Of a stretch of DNA of 32,257 bases, positions 22,494-29,262 are shown piece after piece. The number at the start of each line of letters is the position of its first letter. The stretch's first letter is position 1. The stretch spans positions 1 through 32,257 of the forward strand of contig JAJOIF010000011.1 of the NCBI GenBank assembly GCA_021209525.1, given 5' to 3'. The notes beneath the pieces are model-generated. The model worked only from the letters and a program-made list of their open reading frames with translations, made no database searches and was not told where the DNA came from. The stretch is from Minisyncoccota bacterium. Its GTDB lineage: Bacteria > Patescibacteriota > Minisyncoccia > Phycocordibacterales > UBA1006. The translations under genes were made by a program, and so were the position numbers.

Positions 22494-23549
22494 ATGGAAA
22501 AAAGCATACAGGTAGGAATTAATGGTTTTGGTCGTATTGGGCGGGCCTTTCTCAAGTTGTCGCTTGAACGAGATGATATTGATGTTATTGCTATCAATGA
22601 CTTGGGTGATATTGAGAATCTTGCGTATTTATTACGCTACGACACTGCATATGGGCCAGCTGATTTCATGGTTGATATTGAAGGCGACGAACTCATCATC
22701 ACTACTTTTTTTGATGATCACGAAGCCGCCCAACAGCATCGCATCAAAGTATTCAAAGAAATGAATCCTCAGGATATTCCATGGGGCAAGGCAGGTGTTG
22801 ATGTGGTCGTGGAATCAACAGGAATATTTACGACATACGACAAAGCAGCACTTCATCTTCAGGGTGGTGCTCGCAAGGTGGTTATTTCTGCTCCTGCAAA
22901 AGAAGAAGATGGCGCTACTGTGCATGGAGAAACAGTACTCATGGGTATTAACACTGACGCTTTGGCAACATGTGATGTATCATCAAATGGATCATGTACT
23001 ACCAATGCAGGGTCGCCACTTATGGCTATTTTAGATGAAAAAATTGGTATTGAAAAAGCTATTTTAAATACCGTGCATGCGTATACCGCAACTCAAGCTA
23101 TTGTTGATGGCCCCGCTAAAAAAGATTTTCGCGGAGGGCGTGCAGCGGCTCAGAATATCATTCCATCTTCAACAGGCGCAGCTATTGCAGTAACCAAAGT
23201 ACTTCCTCAATTAGCGGGTAAGTTTGATGGTATATCACTTCGTGTTCCTGTTGTTGCGGGATCTATTGTAGATATTACTTTTATTGCAAAGCGTCCCGTG
23301 ACGCGAGATGAAGTAAATCAAATACTTACTGATGCTGCCGAAGAAGATCGCTGGCAAGGAATTTTCACTGTCACCGAAGAACCTCTCGTCTCAACAGATA
23401 TTCTCGGATCATCATTTGCATCTATTGCAGATCTTGAAATGACGCGTGTTGTTGATGGTAATCTGGTCAAGGTGCTCGCATGGTATGACAATGAAATGGG
23501 ATATACACATACGCTGATTGAGCATGTTGTTACTACGATGCAAAAATAA
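22494..23549 (+). CDS. gap: Glyceraldehyde-3-phosphate dehydrogenase, type I
   Basis: Converts glyceraldehyde-3-phosphate, phosphate and NAD+ to 1,3-bisphosphoglycerate in glycolysis. The NAD fold begins VGINGFGRIGRAFL. Catalytic C168 is in SNGSCTTN and H195 in VHAYTATQ; GRAAAQNIIPSSTGAA and WYDNEMGY are also present. At 351 residues it is slightly longer than the usual 330-340. The second cysteine of the common SCTTNC motif is alanine here. No other glycolytic gene is nearby. A strong terminator follows 18 nt after the stop, so it is monocistronic. Confidence 0.97.
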   Translation: MEKSIQVGINGFGRIGRAFLKLSLERDDIDVIAINDLGDIENLAYLLRYDTAYGPADFMVDIEGDELIITTFFDDHEAAQQHRIKVFKEMNPQDIPWGKAGVDVVVESTGIFTTYDKAALHLQGGARKVVISAPAKEEDGATVHGETVLMGINTDALATCDVSSNGSCTTNAGSPLMAILDEKIGIEKAILNTVHAYTATQAIVDGPAKKDFRGGRAAAQNIIPSSTGAAIAVTKVLPQLAGKFDGISLRVPVVAGSIVDITFIAKRPVTRDEVNQILTDAAEEDRWQGIFTVTEEPLVSTDILGSSFASIADLEMTRVVDGNLVKVLAWYDNEMGYTHTLIEHVVTTMQK

Positions 23550-23566
23550 AAAATATACATATGAAC

Positions 23567-23595
23567 AAAAACACCGCTCCGCATGCGGTGTTTTT
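23567..23595 (+). terminator. Intrinsic terminator after gap
   Basis: AAAAACACCGC pairs with GCGGTGTTTTT (11 bp) across a 7-nt loop. Confidence 0.9.
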
Positions 23596-23624
23596 AGTGG
23601 ACTCTCAGAGAAGGTAAGTAACAT

Positions 23625-23647
23625 ACCTCTAAACTGGATTTAGGGGT
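23625..23647. other. 9-bp hairpin without a T tract
   Basis: ACCTCTAAA and TTTAGGGGT pair with one G.T wobble around CTGGA. It lies between the gap terminator and the gatC promoter, so it is outside the expected transcripts unless another promoter exists. Role unknown. Confidence 0.35.
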
Positions 23648-23707
23648 GCATTTTAGCCATATGTAAAAAGCAGATATAGGATGCCTTGAAACATTTCATA
23701 TATAGAG

Positions 23708-23713
23708 TATACT
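23708..23713 (+). promoter_or_regulatory. -10 element of the gatC-gatA operon
   Basis: TATACT ends 8 nt before the gatC ATG at 23722; preceded by AG, not TGn. Confidence 0.58.
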
Positions 23714-23721
23714 AGGTATAT

Positions 23722-24009
23722 ATGTATGATATGTCACCACAAGATATTGAGCGCCTTGCAGAATTATCTCGCTTGCGCATAGATGCTGCATCTATACCAG
23801 CTCTCCAAAAAGATTTCCAAGCAATTGTTGGATATGTAAGTAGTATTCAAAATATTGAAACAGGGAATACTGGTCACACGAGACATGATATTGCAAATGT
23901 TATGAGGTCTGATGATGAGGCGTATGAATCAGGTCGTTTCACCCAGGACATCCTCGATCAGTCACCAGACAGAGAAGGGGATTATATTCGCGTCAAGAAA
24001 GTACTCTAA
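23722..24009 (+). CDS. gatC: Asp/Glu-tRNA amidotransferase subunit GatC
   Basis: Small subunit of the GatCAB complex that turns misacylated Asp-tRNA(Asn) and Glu-tRNA(Gln) into the amide forms. The 95 residues have the GatC layout: an N-terminal helix with LAELSRLRID, the DFQAIVGYVSSIQNI helix, and a C-terminal extension with R-x-D-x-V-like residues and IRVKKVL at the end. GatC wraps around GatA and bridges to GatB. gatA starts 4 nt after the stop, so they are translated together. Presence of GatCAB implies that direct AsnRS and/or GlnRS charging is missing or partial. Confidence 0.93.
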   Translation: MYDMSPQDIERLAELSRLRIDAASIPALQKDFQAIVGYVSSIQNIETGNTGHTRHDIANVMRSDDEAYESGRFTQDILDQSPDREGDYIRVKKVL

Positions 24010-24013
24010 TTAT

Positions 24014-25447
24014 ATGTTGAAATTCAGCCATATCGATTCTATAGAAAAATTACACCAAGGATATCTCTCCAAGGATTTTACCGTGCGTGAAATTATAGAT
24101 GACTACCTCGCTCATATTGCAGCAGTAAATCCAGAGATGAATGCATATCTTGAAATTTTTGACGACATAGATGATCTTGTGAATCGCGCAGAGCAAATGA
24201 TTGCATCTGGAGATATACATCCACTGACGGGCGTGCCTGTTGCTATCAAAGACAATATGCTCTACAAGGGCAAGATTTCTTCTGCGAGTTCTCGTATGCT
24301 TGAGCATCATCGAGCAACGTATAATGCTGATGTGGTCGATAATCTACTTACCCAAGGGGCTATTATTATAGGGCGTACCAATATGGATGAATTTGCTATG
24401 GGTTCTTCTACAGAGACATCTGCATTTGGTATTACTAAAAATCCGCGCGATATGACGCGTGTACCAGGAGGTTCTTCTGGTGGCGCAGCTGCAGCTCTTG
24501 CAATGGATGGGGCACTCATCAGTCTCGGATCTGATACAGGAGGATCTATTCGTCAACCTGCGTCATTTTGTGGACTCGTAGGACTCAAGCCAACATATGG
24601 ATCTCTTTCTCGTTCAGGTCTTATGGCGATGGCGTCATCTCTTGATATTATTGGCCCTCTCACCAAAAATGTTGATGATGCTGAACGTTCATTTTACGCA
24701 CTTGCGCGTCATGATGAAAATGATAGTACGAGCATTCCTCAGTCTATGCGAGATGCGGTGACATCTCGCATACCTAAAAAAATAGGGGTCCCTCGATCAT
24801 TCCTTGCCCAAGACGGTATTAGCGAAGACGTGCGTCTTGATTTTGAAAAAAGTCTCAAGCTCCTCGAACAAGCCGGATATGAATTGGTAGATATTGATAT
24901 GCCGCTCCTTGAGCATGCGCTTGCCATTTACTATATTTTGATGCCTGCAGAAGTTTCGAGTAATCTCGCTCGTTTTGATGGGGTGCGCTATGGATTGCGC
25001 GTTGAACAAGATACACTCATTGATACGTACAAAGAATCACGCACGCAAGGATTTGGCCCCGAAGTACAACGTCGTATCTTGCTCGGCACCTATGTATTAT
25101 CTCATGGGTACTATGATGCTTTTTATAACAAGGCAATGTATTTGCGCGGTGCGCTTGAGCAAGCATTTAAAACACTCTTTGCTGATATTGATGCTTTTGT
25201 AACACCTACTACTCCGACAGGTGCATTTCGTTTTGGTGAAAAAAGAGATAATCCTCTGGAAATGTATATGTCAGATATTTTTACCGTACCTGCAAATATT
25301 GCTGGCGTGCCGGCGCTCTCTGTGCCTTCAGGGCAAGACAGTAATGGTATGCCTCTTGGATTACATATCACCGCAGGATATCTCCAAGAGTCCGTGCTCT
25401 TTGCCATTGGTAAAGACTTTGAGCGCATGCGCGATGCGCAGGCATAA
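24014..25447 (+). CDS. gatA: Asp/Glu-tRNA amidotransferase subunit GatA
   Basis: Glutaminase/amidase subunit that releases ammonia from glutamine. The amidase-signature triad is complete and falls at the same positions as in S. aureus GatA: K79 in IKDNM, cis-S154 in GGSSGG and nucleophile S178 in SDTGGSIRQPA. Length 477 is typical. The ATG at 24014 is 4 nt after gatC; the longer frame from 23912 lies inside gatC and is rejected. gatB is encoded 1.6 kb further on, beyond a membrane protein gene and three tRNAs. Confidence 0.96.
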   Translation: MLKFSHIDSIEKLHQGYLSKDFTVREIIDDYLAHIAAVNPEMNAYLEIFDDIDDLVNRAEQMIASGDIHPLTGVPVAIKDNMLYKGKISSASSRMLEHHRATYNADVVDNLLTQGAIIIGRTNMDEFAMGSSTETSAFGITKNPRDMTRVPGGSSGGAAAALAMDGALISLGSDTGGSIRQPASFCGLVGLKPTYGSLSRSGLMAMASSLDIIGPLTKNVDDAERSFYALARHDENDSTSIPQSMRDAVTSRIPKKIGVPRSFLAQDGISEDVRLDFEKSLKLLEQAGYELVDIDMPLLEHALAIYYILMPAEVSSNLARFDGVRYGLRVEQDTLIDTYKESRTQGFGPEVQRRILLGTYVLSHGYYDAFYNKAMYLRGALEQAFKTLFADIDAFVTPTTPTGAFRFGEKRDNPLEMYMSDIFTVPANIAGVPALSVPSGQDSNGMPLGLHITAGYLQESVLFAIGKDFERMRDAQA

Positions 25448-25479
25448 CATTATCAGTAACGCGTTCAATCATAGATAGT

Positions 25480-26091
25480 ATGGATCCGTATATCGTCACA
25501 ATTGAACAGCAAGGATTACTCAATAGCTTGGGTTCATTCCTCAGTAGAATTTCAGGAGGGTTTTCTGATAATGTATTTTTTTCAGGAATGCAATTTCTTC
25601 AAGGTTTTGGAAATGCTTTTGCCTTTTTTGTAGGAGTTGTCGTACCCTTGGTCACTATTGCTTTGGTATTGGTGTATGTATATACCTCATTTCAAATTGC
25701 TGATGTGCGTGACCAAGAATTGCAAAAATATCTCGCGCGTATTTACAAACGTCAGCAAGAAGATTTTGAGGCACCTCAAAACAAAAAGTGGAACAAGGTC
25801 TCTGAAATGTTTATGTCATCTGATTCTGCAAATTGGCGTATTGCTATCATTGAAGCAGATTCGCTTCTTGAAGAATTAGTAACCAGTCTTGGGTATCAAG
25901 GCGAGAGTCTTGGGGAAAAAATGAAAAATATTGATCCGGGTAATTTCCCATACCTCAAAGAAGCATGGGAAGCCCACTTGATTCGCAATCGTATTGCTCA
26001 TGAGGGTATGGAATTTCACCTAGATGACTTTGAAAAAAATAGAGTATTTCGTCTCTATGAAAAAGTCTTTATGGCAGCAGGATTTATCTAA
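25480..26091 (+). CDS. Membrane protein with a HEPN-like RNxxAH domain, 203 aa
   Basis: No named family is certain. Residues 45-72 form one strong membrane helix after a short N-terminal region. A charged helix with DQELQKYLARIYKRQQ follows, then a helical C-terminal domain (about 105-203). This domain carries EADSLLEELV, and R169-N-R-I-A-H174-E-G. R-N-x3-H is the usual form of the HEPN Rx4-6H motif found in RNases and in DUF4145-like proteins, so a HEPN-like fold is possible (inference). It starts 33 nt after gatA and may be in the same transcript. The family seems common in Parcubacteria. Confidence 0.7.
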   Translation: MDPYIVTIEQQGLLNSLGSFLSRISGGFSDNVFFSGMQFLQGFGNAFAFFVGVVVPLVTIALVLVYVYTSFQIADVRDQELQKYLARIYKRQQEDFEAPQNKKWNKVSEMFMSSDSANWRIAIIEADSLLEELVTSLGYQGESLGEKMKNIDPGNFPYLKEAWEAHLIRNRIAHEGMEFHLDDFEKNRVFRLYEKVFMAAGFI

Positions 26092-26102
26092 GAAAAGCGT
26101 GG

Positions 26103-26166
26103 GCGTAGCAGTGCTTGTATGAGAATAATTTTCTTGTCTTGAAAAGAAAAGAAAAAAATGCTACGC
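26103..26166. other. Inverted repeat over the tRNA promoter region
   Basis: GCGTAGCA (26103-26110) and TGCTACGC (26159-26166) are exact reverse complements. They enclose TTTTC...GAAAA, a smaller inverted pair. The element sits between the membrane protein gene and tRNA-CAT. It could form a cruciform or an RNA hairpin. Confidence 0.45.
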
Positions 26167-26167
26167 T
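26139..26167 (+). promoter_or_regulatory. Candidate tRNA-CAT promoter
   Basis: TTGAAA (26139-26144), 17 bp, TACGCT (26162-26167). The -10 overlaps the right arm of the inverted repeat. TATGGT at 26167-26172 is an alternative. Confidence 0.4.
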
Positions 26168-26194
26168 ATGGTGTGTCTTTTTAGGCGCATATAT

Positions 26195-26268
26195 CTCGGG
26201 GTAGCTCAGATGGTTAGAGCGTGGGACTCATAAACCCAAGGTCGTGAGTTCGATTCTCACCCTCGAGA
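26195..26268 (+). tRNA. tRNA with anticodon CAT (elongator Met, or Ile2)
   Basis: Full cloverleaf: the acceptor stem CTCGGGG/CCTCGAG has seven pairs (one G.T), with D arm GCTC/GAGC and T arm GTGAG/CTCAC with loop TTCGATT. The anticodon CAT is at 26229-26231. Position 73 is A, and CCA is not encoded. The anticodon stem TGGGA/ACCCA has an A31.A39 mismatch. C1-G72 is paired, so it is not the initiator. The sequence cannot separate elongator Met from lysidine-modified Ile2. Confidence 0.93.
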
Positions 26269-26307
26269 CACAGAGTCATGTATCTTGTATTTTTCATATA
26301 AATACAG

Positions 26308-26313
26308 TATACT
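26308..26313 (+). promoter_or_regulatory. -10 element of tRNA-Asp
   Basis: TATACT ends 10 nt before the mature tRNA 5' end. Because the RNA start must lie in that gap, it supports TATACT as the working -10 in this genome. Confidence 0.6.
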
Positions 26314-26323
26314 TGGCCTCATT

Positions 26324-26397
26324 GCACCGGTAGCTCAACTGGTTAGAGCACCCGCCTGTCACGCGGGAGGTTGCGAGTTCAAGTCTCGTCCGGTGCG
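26324..26397 (+). tRNA. tRNA-Asp (GTC)
   Basis: The acceptor stem GCACCGG/CCGGTGC is perfect, with D arm GCTC/GAGC, anticodon stem CCCGC/GCGGG with GTC at 26358-26360, and T arm GCGAG/CTCGT with loop TTCAAGT. The discriminator is G73, an Asp identity element. CCA is not encoded. Confidence 0.97.
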
Positions 26398-26405
26398 CAT
26401 AGAAT

Positions 26406-26434
26406 AAAAACTCATATTATGTATATGGGTTTTT
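26406..26434 (+). terminator. Intrinsic terminator after tRNA-Asp
   Basis: AAAAACTCATAT pairs with ATATGGGTTTTT (one wobble) around a 5-nt loop. Further T residues follow. Confidence 0.75.
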
Positions 26435-26485
26435 ATTTTAGAGAACTTGCTCATATTGTGATTTTATGATAGAGTGAAAACATAG

Positions 26486-26556
26486 AGCGGGGTAGAGTAA
26501 TGGTAGCTCGTGAGGCTCATAACCTCAAGGCGGCGGTTCGAATCCACCCCCCGCAA
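26486..26556 (+). tRNA. Initiator tRNA-fMet (CAT)
   Basis: Closely follows bacterial tRNA-fMet: AGCGGGG with CCCCGCA gives the unpaired 1:72 (A.A here) that marks initiators; GCTCG follows the D loop, and the anticodon loop CTCATAA has CAT at 26518-26520. The anticodon stem is TGAGG/CCTCA, so only two of the three classical G-C pairs (30:40, 31:39) are kept and 29:41 is A-U. The T stem GGCGG/CCACC has a C.A mismatch. CCA is not encoded. Confidence 0.93.
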
Positions 26557-26570
26557 CAAAAGTAATTCAT

Positions 26571-26600
26571 AAAAAACCTGCATTTCTGCAGGTTTTTTTG
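26571..26600 (+). terminator. Intrinsic terminator after tRNA-fMet
   Basis: AACCTGCA pairs with TGCAGGTT around TTTC, with flanking A and T runs. Confidence 0.88.
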
Positions 26601-27046
26601 TCGTATGCAAAGGTTACATGAGATTAAACACTCATGCACACCTCCGCTTCGCTATGAAATACTGAGCTCACTATGGTGAGCAAAATACAGAATACAAGAA
26701 ATGGTAAATCATTCCCGTCTTCACTACGCTAAGGCGGACAATGCCCGGAAAATAGGAGCGAAGAATCAATAAACAAATATGCGAGATATCAAAGTTTTTG
26801 CATATATACCGTATACATTCCATATTCATAGATAAGTGGTGCGTATGTTGGCAAATCATTAACAAGAAACGAAAGCCCATACATTTTCTCCGTGAGCGCT
26901 CCAAAAATTTAGAAAAAAAAGGGGGTGGTAATTCTAAAAACCAGTTCTGCCGGTTTTTTGGTTGCTTTTCTTGTTTTTGAGAAGAGTATCTTGTGTCTTG
27001 TATCCTGAGACTCACTTACTCTTCTTGCTCTCACCTTAAAATCCTG
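26601..27046. other. 446-nt gene-free stretch with hairpins
   Basis: No credible coding frame on either strand. It holds the hairpin GCTCAC/GTGAGC (26666-26681), the pair CCGTCTT/AAGGCGG (26715-26737), two TATAC-type elements (26805-26817) and a CCAA-type terminator hairpin (26936-26959). A short RNA of about 140 nt between the TATAC elements and that hairpin is possible but unproven. Confidence 0.5.
26936..26959 (+). terminator. Terminator-like hairpin, CCAA-repeat core
   Basis: AAAAACC pairs with GGTTTTT around a 9-nt loop, with a T run after it. The core nearly matches the hairpin at 113-135 (GTTATGCT versus GTTCTGCC). Confidence 0.55.
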
Positions 27047-27052
27047 TATACT
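27047..27052 (+). promoter_or_regulatory. -10 element of the gatB-pheS-pheT operon
   Basis: TATACT ends 8 nt before the gatB ATG at 27061. Confidence 0.62.
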
Positions 27053-27060
27053 ATACCTAT

Positions 27061-28530
27061 ATGTCAACAAATTTGATTCCTGTTATCGGTATTGAAGTTC
27101 ACGCAGAACTAAAAACAAACACTAAAATGTTCTCACGAGCTAAAAATGACCCCGATGAATCACGTCCTAATGTGAACATTGATCCGGTGAGTATGGCTCA
27201 TCCGGGGACGCTCCCTGTTATCAATAAAAAAGCCGTAGAACATATGGTGCGTATTGGTCTTGCTGTTAATGGCACTGTTGCAAATTTTACTGAATTTGAT
27301 CGCAAAAATTATTTCTACCCCGACATCCCCAAGGGATACCAAATTTCTCAATATAAACATCCTATTGTGAAAGGGGGATCTCTTGCTGGGGTACTGCTCA
27401 CTCGTGTTCATCTCGAAGAAGACACAGGAACAAGCAAGCACGAAGACGGCGGCTCACTCATTGATTTTAATCGCGCAGGTGTTCCTTTGATGGAGCTTGT
27501 TACAGAGCCGGTTATTCATAGTCCTCAGCAAGCCGCACAATTCGGTCGTGAATTGCAGCTCTTGTTGCAATACCTCGATGCTTCGGATGCACAAATGGAG
27601 AAAGGGGAATTGCGTATTGAAATTAACTTGTCTCTCATGGAAACCGATATGTCTTTGGATGAGGTCAAAGCGCTCTATCATTCTGATCGTGATCGTTATA
27701 TGTCACTCCTTGGCACGAAGACAGAAGTCAAAAATATTAACTCATTCAAGGCTGCAGAAAAAGCAGCTCACTATGAAATTGAGCGTATGTCAGCACTTAT
27801 TCGTGCGGGGCGCGGCGATGAAATTGTCCAAGAAACAAGAGGGTGGGATGACGCGCGTGGTATCACTATCTCGCAACGCTCAAAAGAAAATGCTGCTGAC
27901 TATAGGTATTTCCCAGATCCTGATCTTCCTAAACTCTATCTACATGAACTCTTTGACCTTGAGAGTATGAAGCAAGCATTGCCTGAATTACCAGCATCAA
28001 AACGTGATCGTTATCGCGCCGCTTATGGTATCTCAGAAGAAGCTATTGAAATCTTTGTTAATCACCACGAACTTGCACATGTTTTTGAACAAGTTGCAGA
28101 GGCACTTTCTTCTGCTGATATGTACCATACCGCATCAAATTATGTAACATCTGACCTTATGGGAATACTCAAGGAGGACAAGGGTGCGCGTATCCCAGAC
28201 ATTGCTTCATTTGTAGAACTCATGAAAATGATTGAAGCAAAAGAATTAAATTCTCGTGGCGCAAAAGATATTTTGCGTATCCTTGCAATACAAGGAGGAA
28301 GTCCTCAAGATCTTGCTCAATCACTTGGGCTTATCCAAAATAATGACCCCGAAGCATTGCGCGGATTAGTGACTCAAATCATTACAGATAATCCAAGTGT
28401 CGTTCAAAAATTTAAAGACGGAGATCATAATGTGCTCAAGTTTTTTGTTGGGCAAGTTATGAAAGAAACCAAAGGGAGCGCAAACCCAGAACTTACCGAA
28501 TCATTATTCAAAGAACTATTGAATGCATAG
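27061..28530 (+). CDS. gatB: Asp/Glu-tRNA amidotransferase subunit GatB
   Basis: GatB binds the misacylated tRNA, phosphorylates the acyl group and receives ammonia from GatA. The 489-residue protein starts VIGIEVHAELKTNTKMFSRA and keeps HPGTLPVIN, DRKNYFYPDIPKGYQISQ, and LEEDTGTSKHE of the catalytic domain. These are followed by the helical domain and the C-terminal YqeY-like tail (RGAKDILRIL). The CPVC seen in some GatB proteins reads DPVS, as in GatB forms without the zinc site. pheS starts 6 nt after its stop, so the three genes are one operon. Confidence 0.97.
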   Translation: MSTNLIPVIGIEVHAELKTNTKMFSRAKNDPDESRPNVNIDPVSMAHPGTLPVINKKAVEHMVRIGLAVNGTVANFTEFDRKNYFYPDIPKGYQISQYKHPIVKGGSLAGVLLTRVHLEEDTGTSKHEDGGSLIDFNRAGVPLMELVTEPVIHSPQQAAQFGRELQLLLQYLDASDAQMEKGELRIEINLSLMETDMSLDEVKALYHSDRDRYMSLLGTKTEVKNINSFKAAEKAAHYEIERMSALIRAGRGDEIVQETRGWDDARGITISQRSKENAADYRYFPDPDLPKLYLHELFDLESMKQALPELPASKRDRYRAAYGISEEAIEIFVNHHELAHVFEQVAEALSSADMYHTASNYVTSDLMGILKEDKGARIPDIASFVELMKMIEAKELNSRGAKDILRILAIQGGSPQDLAQSLGLIQNNDPEALRGLVTQIITDNPSVVQKFKDGDHNVLKFFVGQVMKETKGSANPELTESLFKELLNA

Positions 28531-28536
28531 CTGCTT

Positions 28537-29253
28537 ATGAATACACCAGATACATCACCTACTCCTGGGCGACGTCATCCGCTCACTGAAATGATAGAAT
28601 TTGTCACCTCTGTTTTTGTCGAGATGGGTTTTGAAGTTGCCGACGGCCCTCATCTGGAAGACGAGTTTCATAATTTTGATGCACTCAATATTCCTCCAAC
28701 GCACCCGGCACGTGATATGCAAGATACATTTTTTGTTCGTGGTATGGAGGGACATGTAATGCGTACGCATACTTCAAATGTGCAAATCCGTTTTATGGAA
28801 AATCATACACCTCCTTTTAAAATTATTGCACCAGGAATGGTGTACCGCAATGAAGCAACTGACGCAACCCATGAGGTACAATTTCATCAAATTGAAGGAT
28901 TAGTAGTAGGCAAGAATATTTCCGTGGCGCACCTCAAGGCAACTCTTGAAACATGTATTGCAAAAATTTATGGTCCAGATGTAGCATTTCGTTTGCGTCC
29001 AGGATATTTTCCTTTCGTTGAGCCTGGTTTTGAAGTGGATCTTAAATTTAATGACACATGGCTTGAAGTGCTTGGTGCAGGTATGGTGCACCCTCATGTG
29101 CTCCGTAATGTCGGCATTGACCCTACAGAGTATTCTGGATTCGCATTTGGTATAGGTATTGACCGTATGGCAATGATGAAGTGGGGAATTGATGATATTC
29201 GTCTCTTGTATCAAGGTGATATGCGACTCCATAATGGTCTTGAACTGCTCTAA
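28537..29253 (+). CDS. pheS: Phenylalanyl-tRNA synthetase alpha subunit, short form
   Basis: Catalytic subunit of PheRS. Class II motif 2 is in GMVYRNEATDATHEVQFHQI and motif 3 in GFAFGIGIDRMAM; HPLTEMIEFV, GFEVADGPHLEDEFHNFDAL and PGYFPFVEPGFEVD are also typical. At 238 residues it lacks the usual N-terminal coiled coil of about 100 residues. There is no room for it, because gatB ends 6 nt upstream. The coiled coil normally contacts tRNA-Phe, so binding must differ. It is co-translated with pheT, which starts 9 nt after. Confidence 0.95.
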   Translation: MNTPDTSPTPGRRHPLTEMIEFVTSVFVEMGFEVADGPHLEDEFHNFDALNIPPTHPARDMQDTFFVRGMEGHVMRTHTSNVQIRFMENHTPPFKIIAPGMVYRNEATDATHEVQFHQIEGLVVGKNISVAHLKATLETCIAKIYGPDVAFRLRPGYFPFVEPGFEVDLKFNDTWLEVLGAGMVHPHVLRNVGIDPTEYSGFAFGIGIDRMAMMKWGIDDIRLLYQGDMRLHNGLELL

Positions 29254-29262
29254 TATATCTTT

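Noticed and set aside
23912-24013. Upstream start of gatA inside gatC
   Set aside because: GatA catalytic residues align exactly with S. aureus numbering when the start is 24014.
26671-27015. 114-codon minus-strand frame
   Set aside because: Composition is not protein-like, it spans several hairpins and a terminator, and it has no start signal.
27160-27200. Loss of CPVC in GatB as another metal-site loss
   Set aside because: GatB from other bacteria such as S. aureus also lacks these cysteines, so it is not informative.
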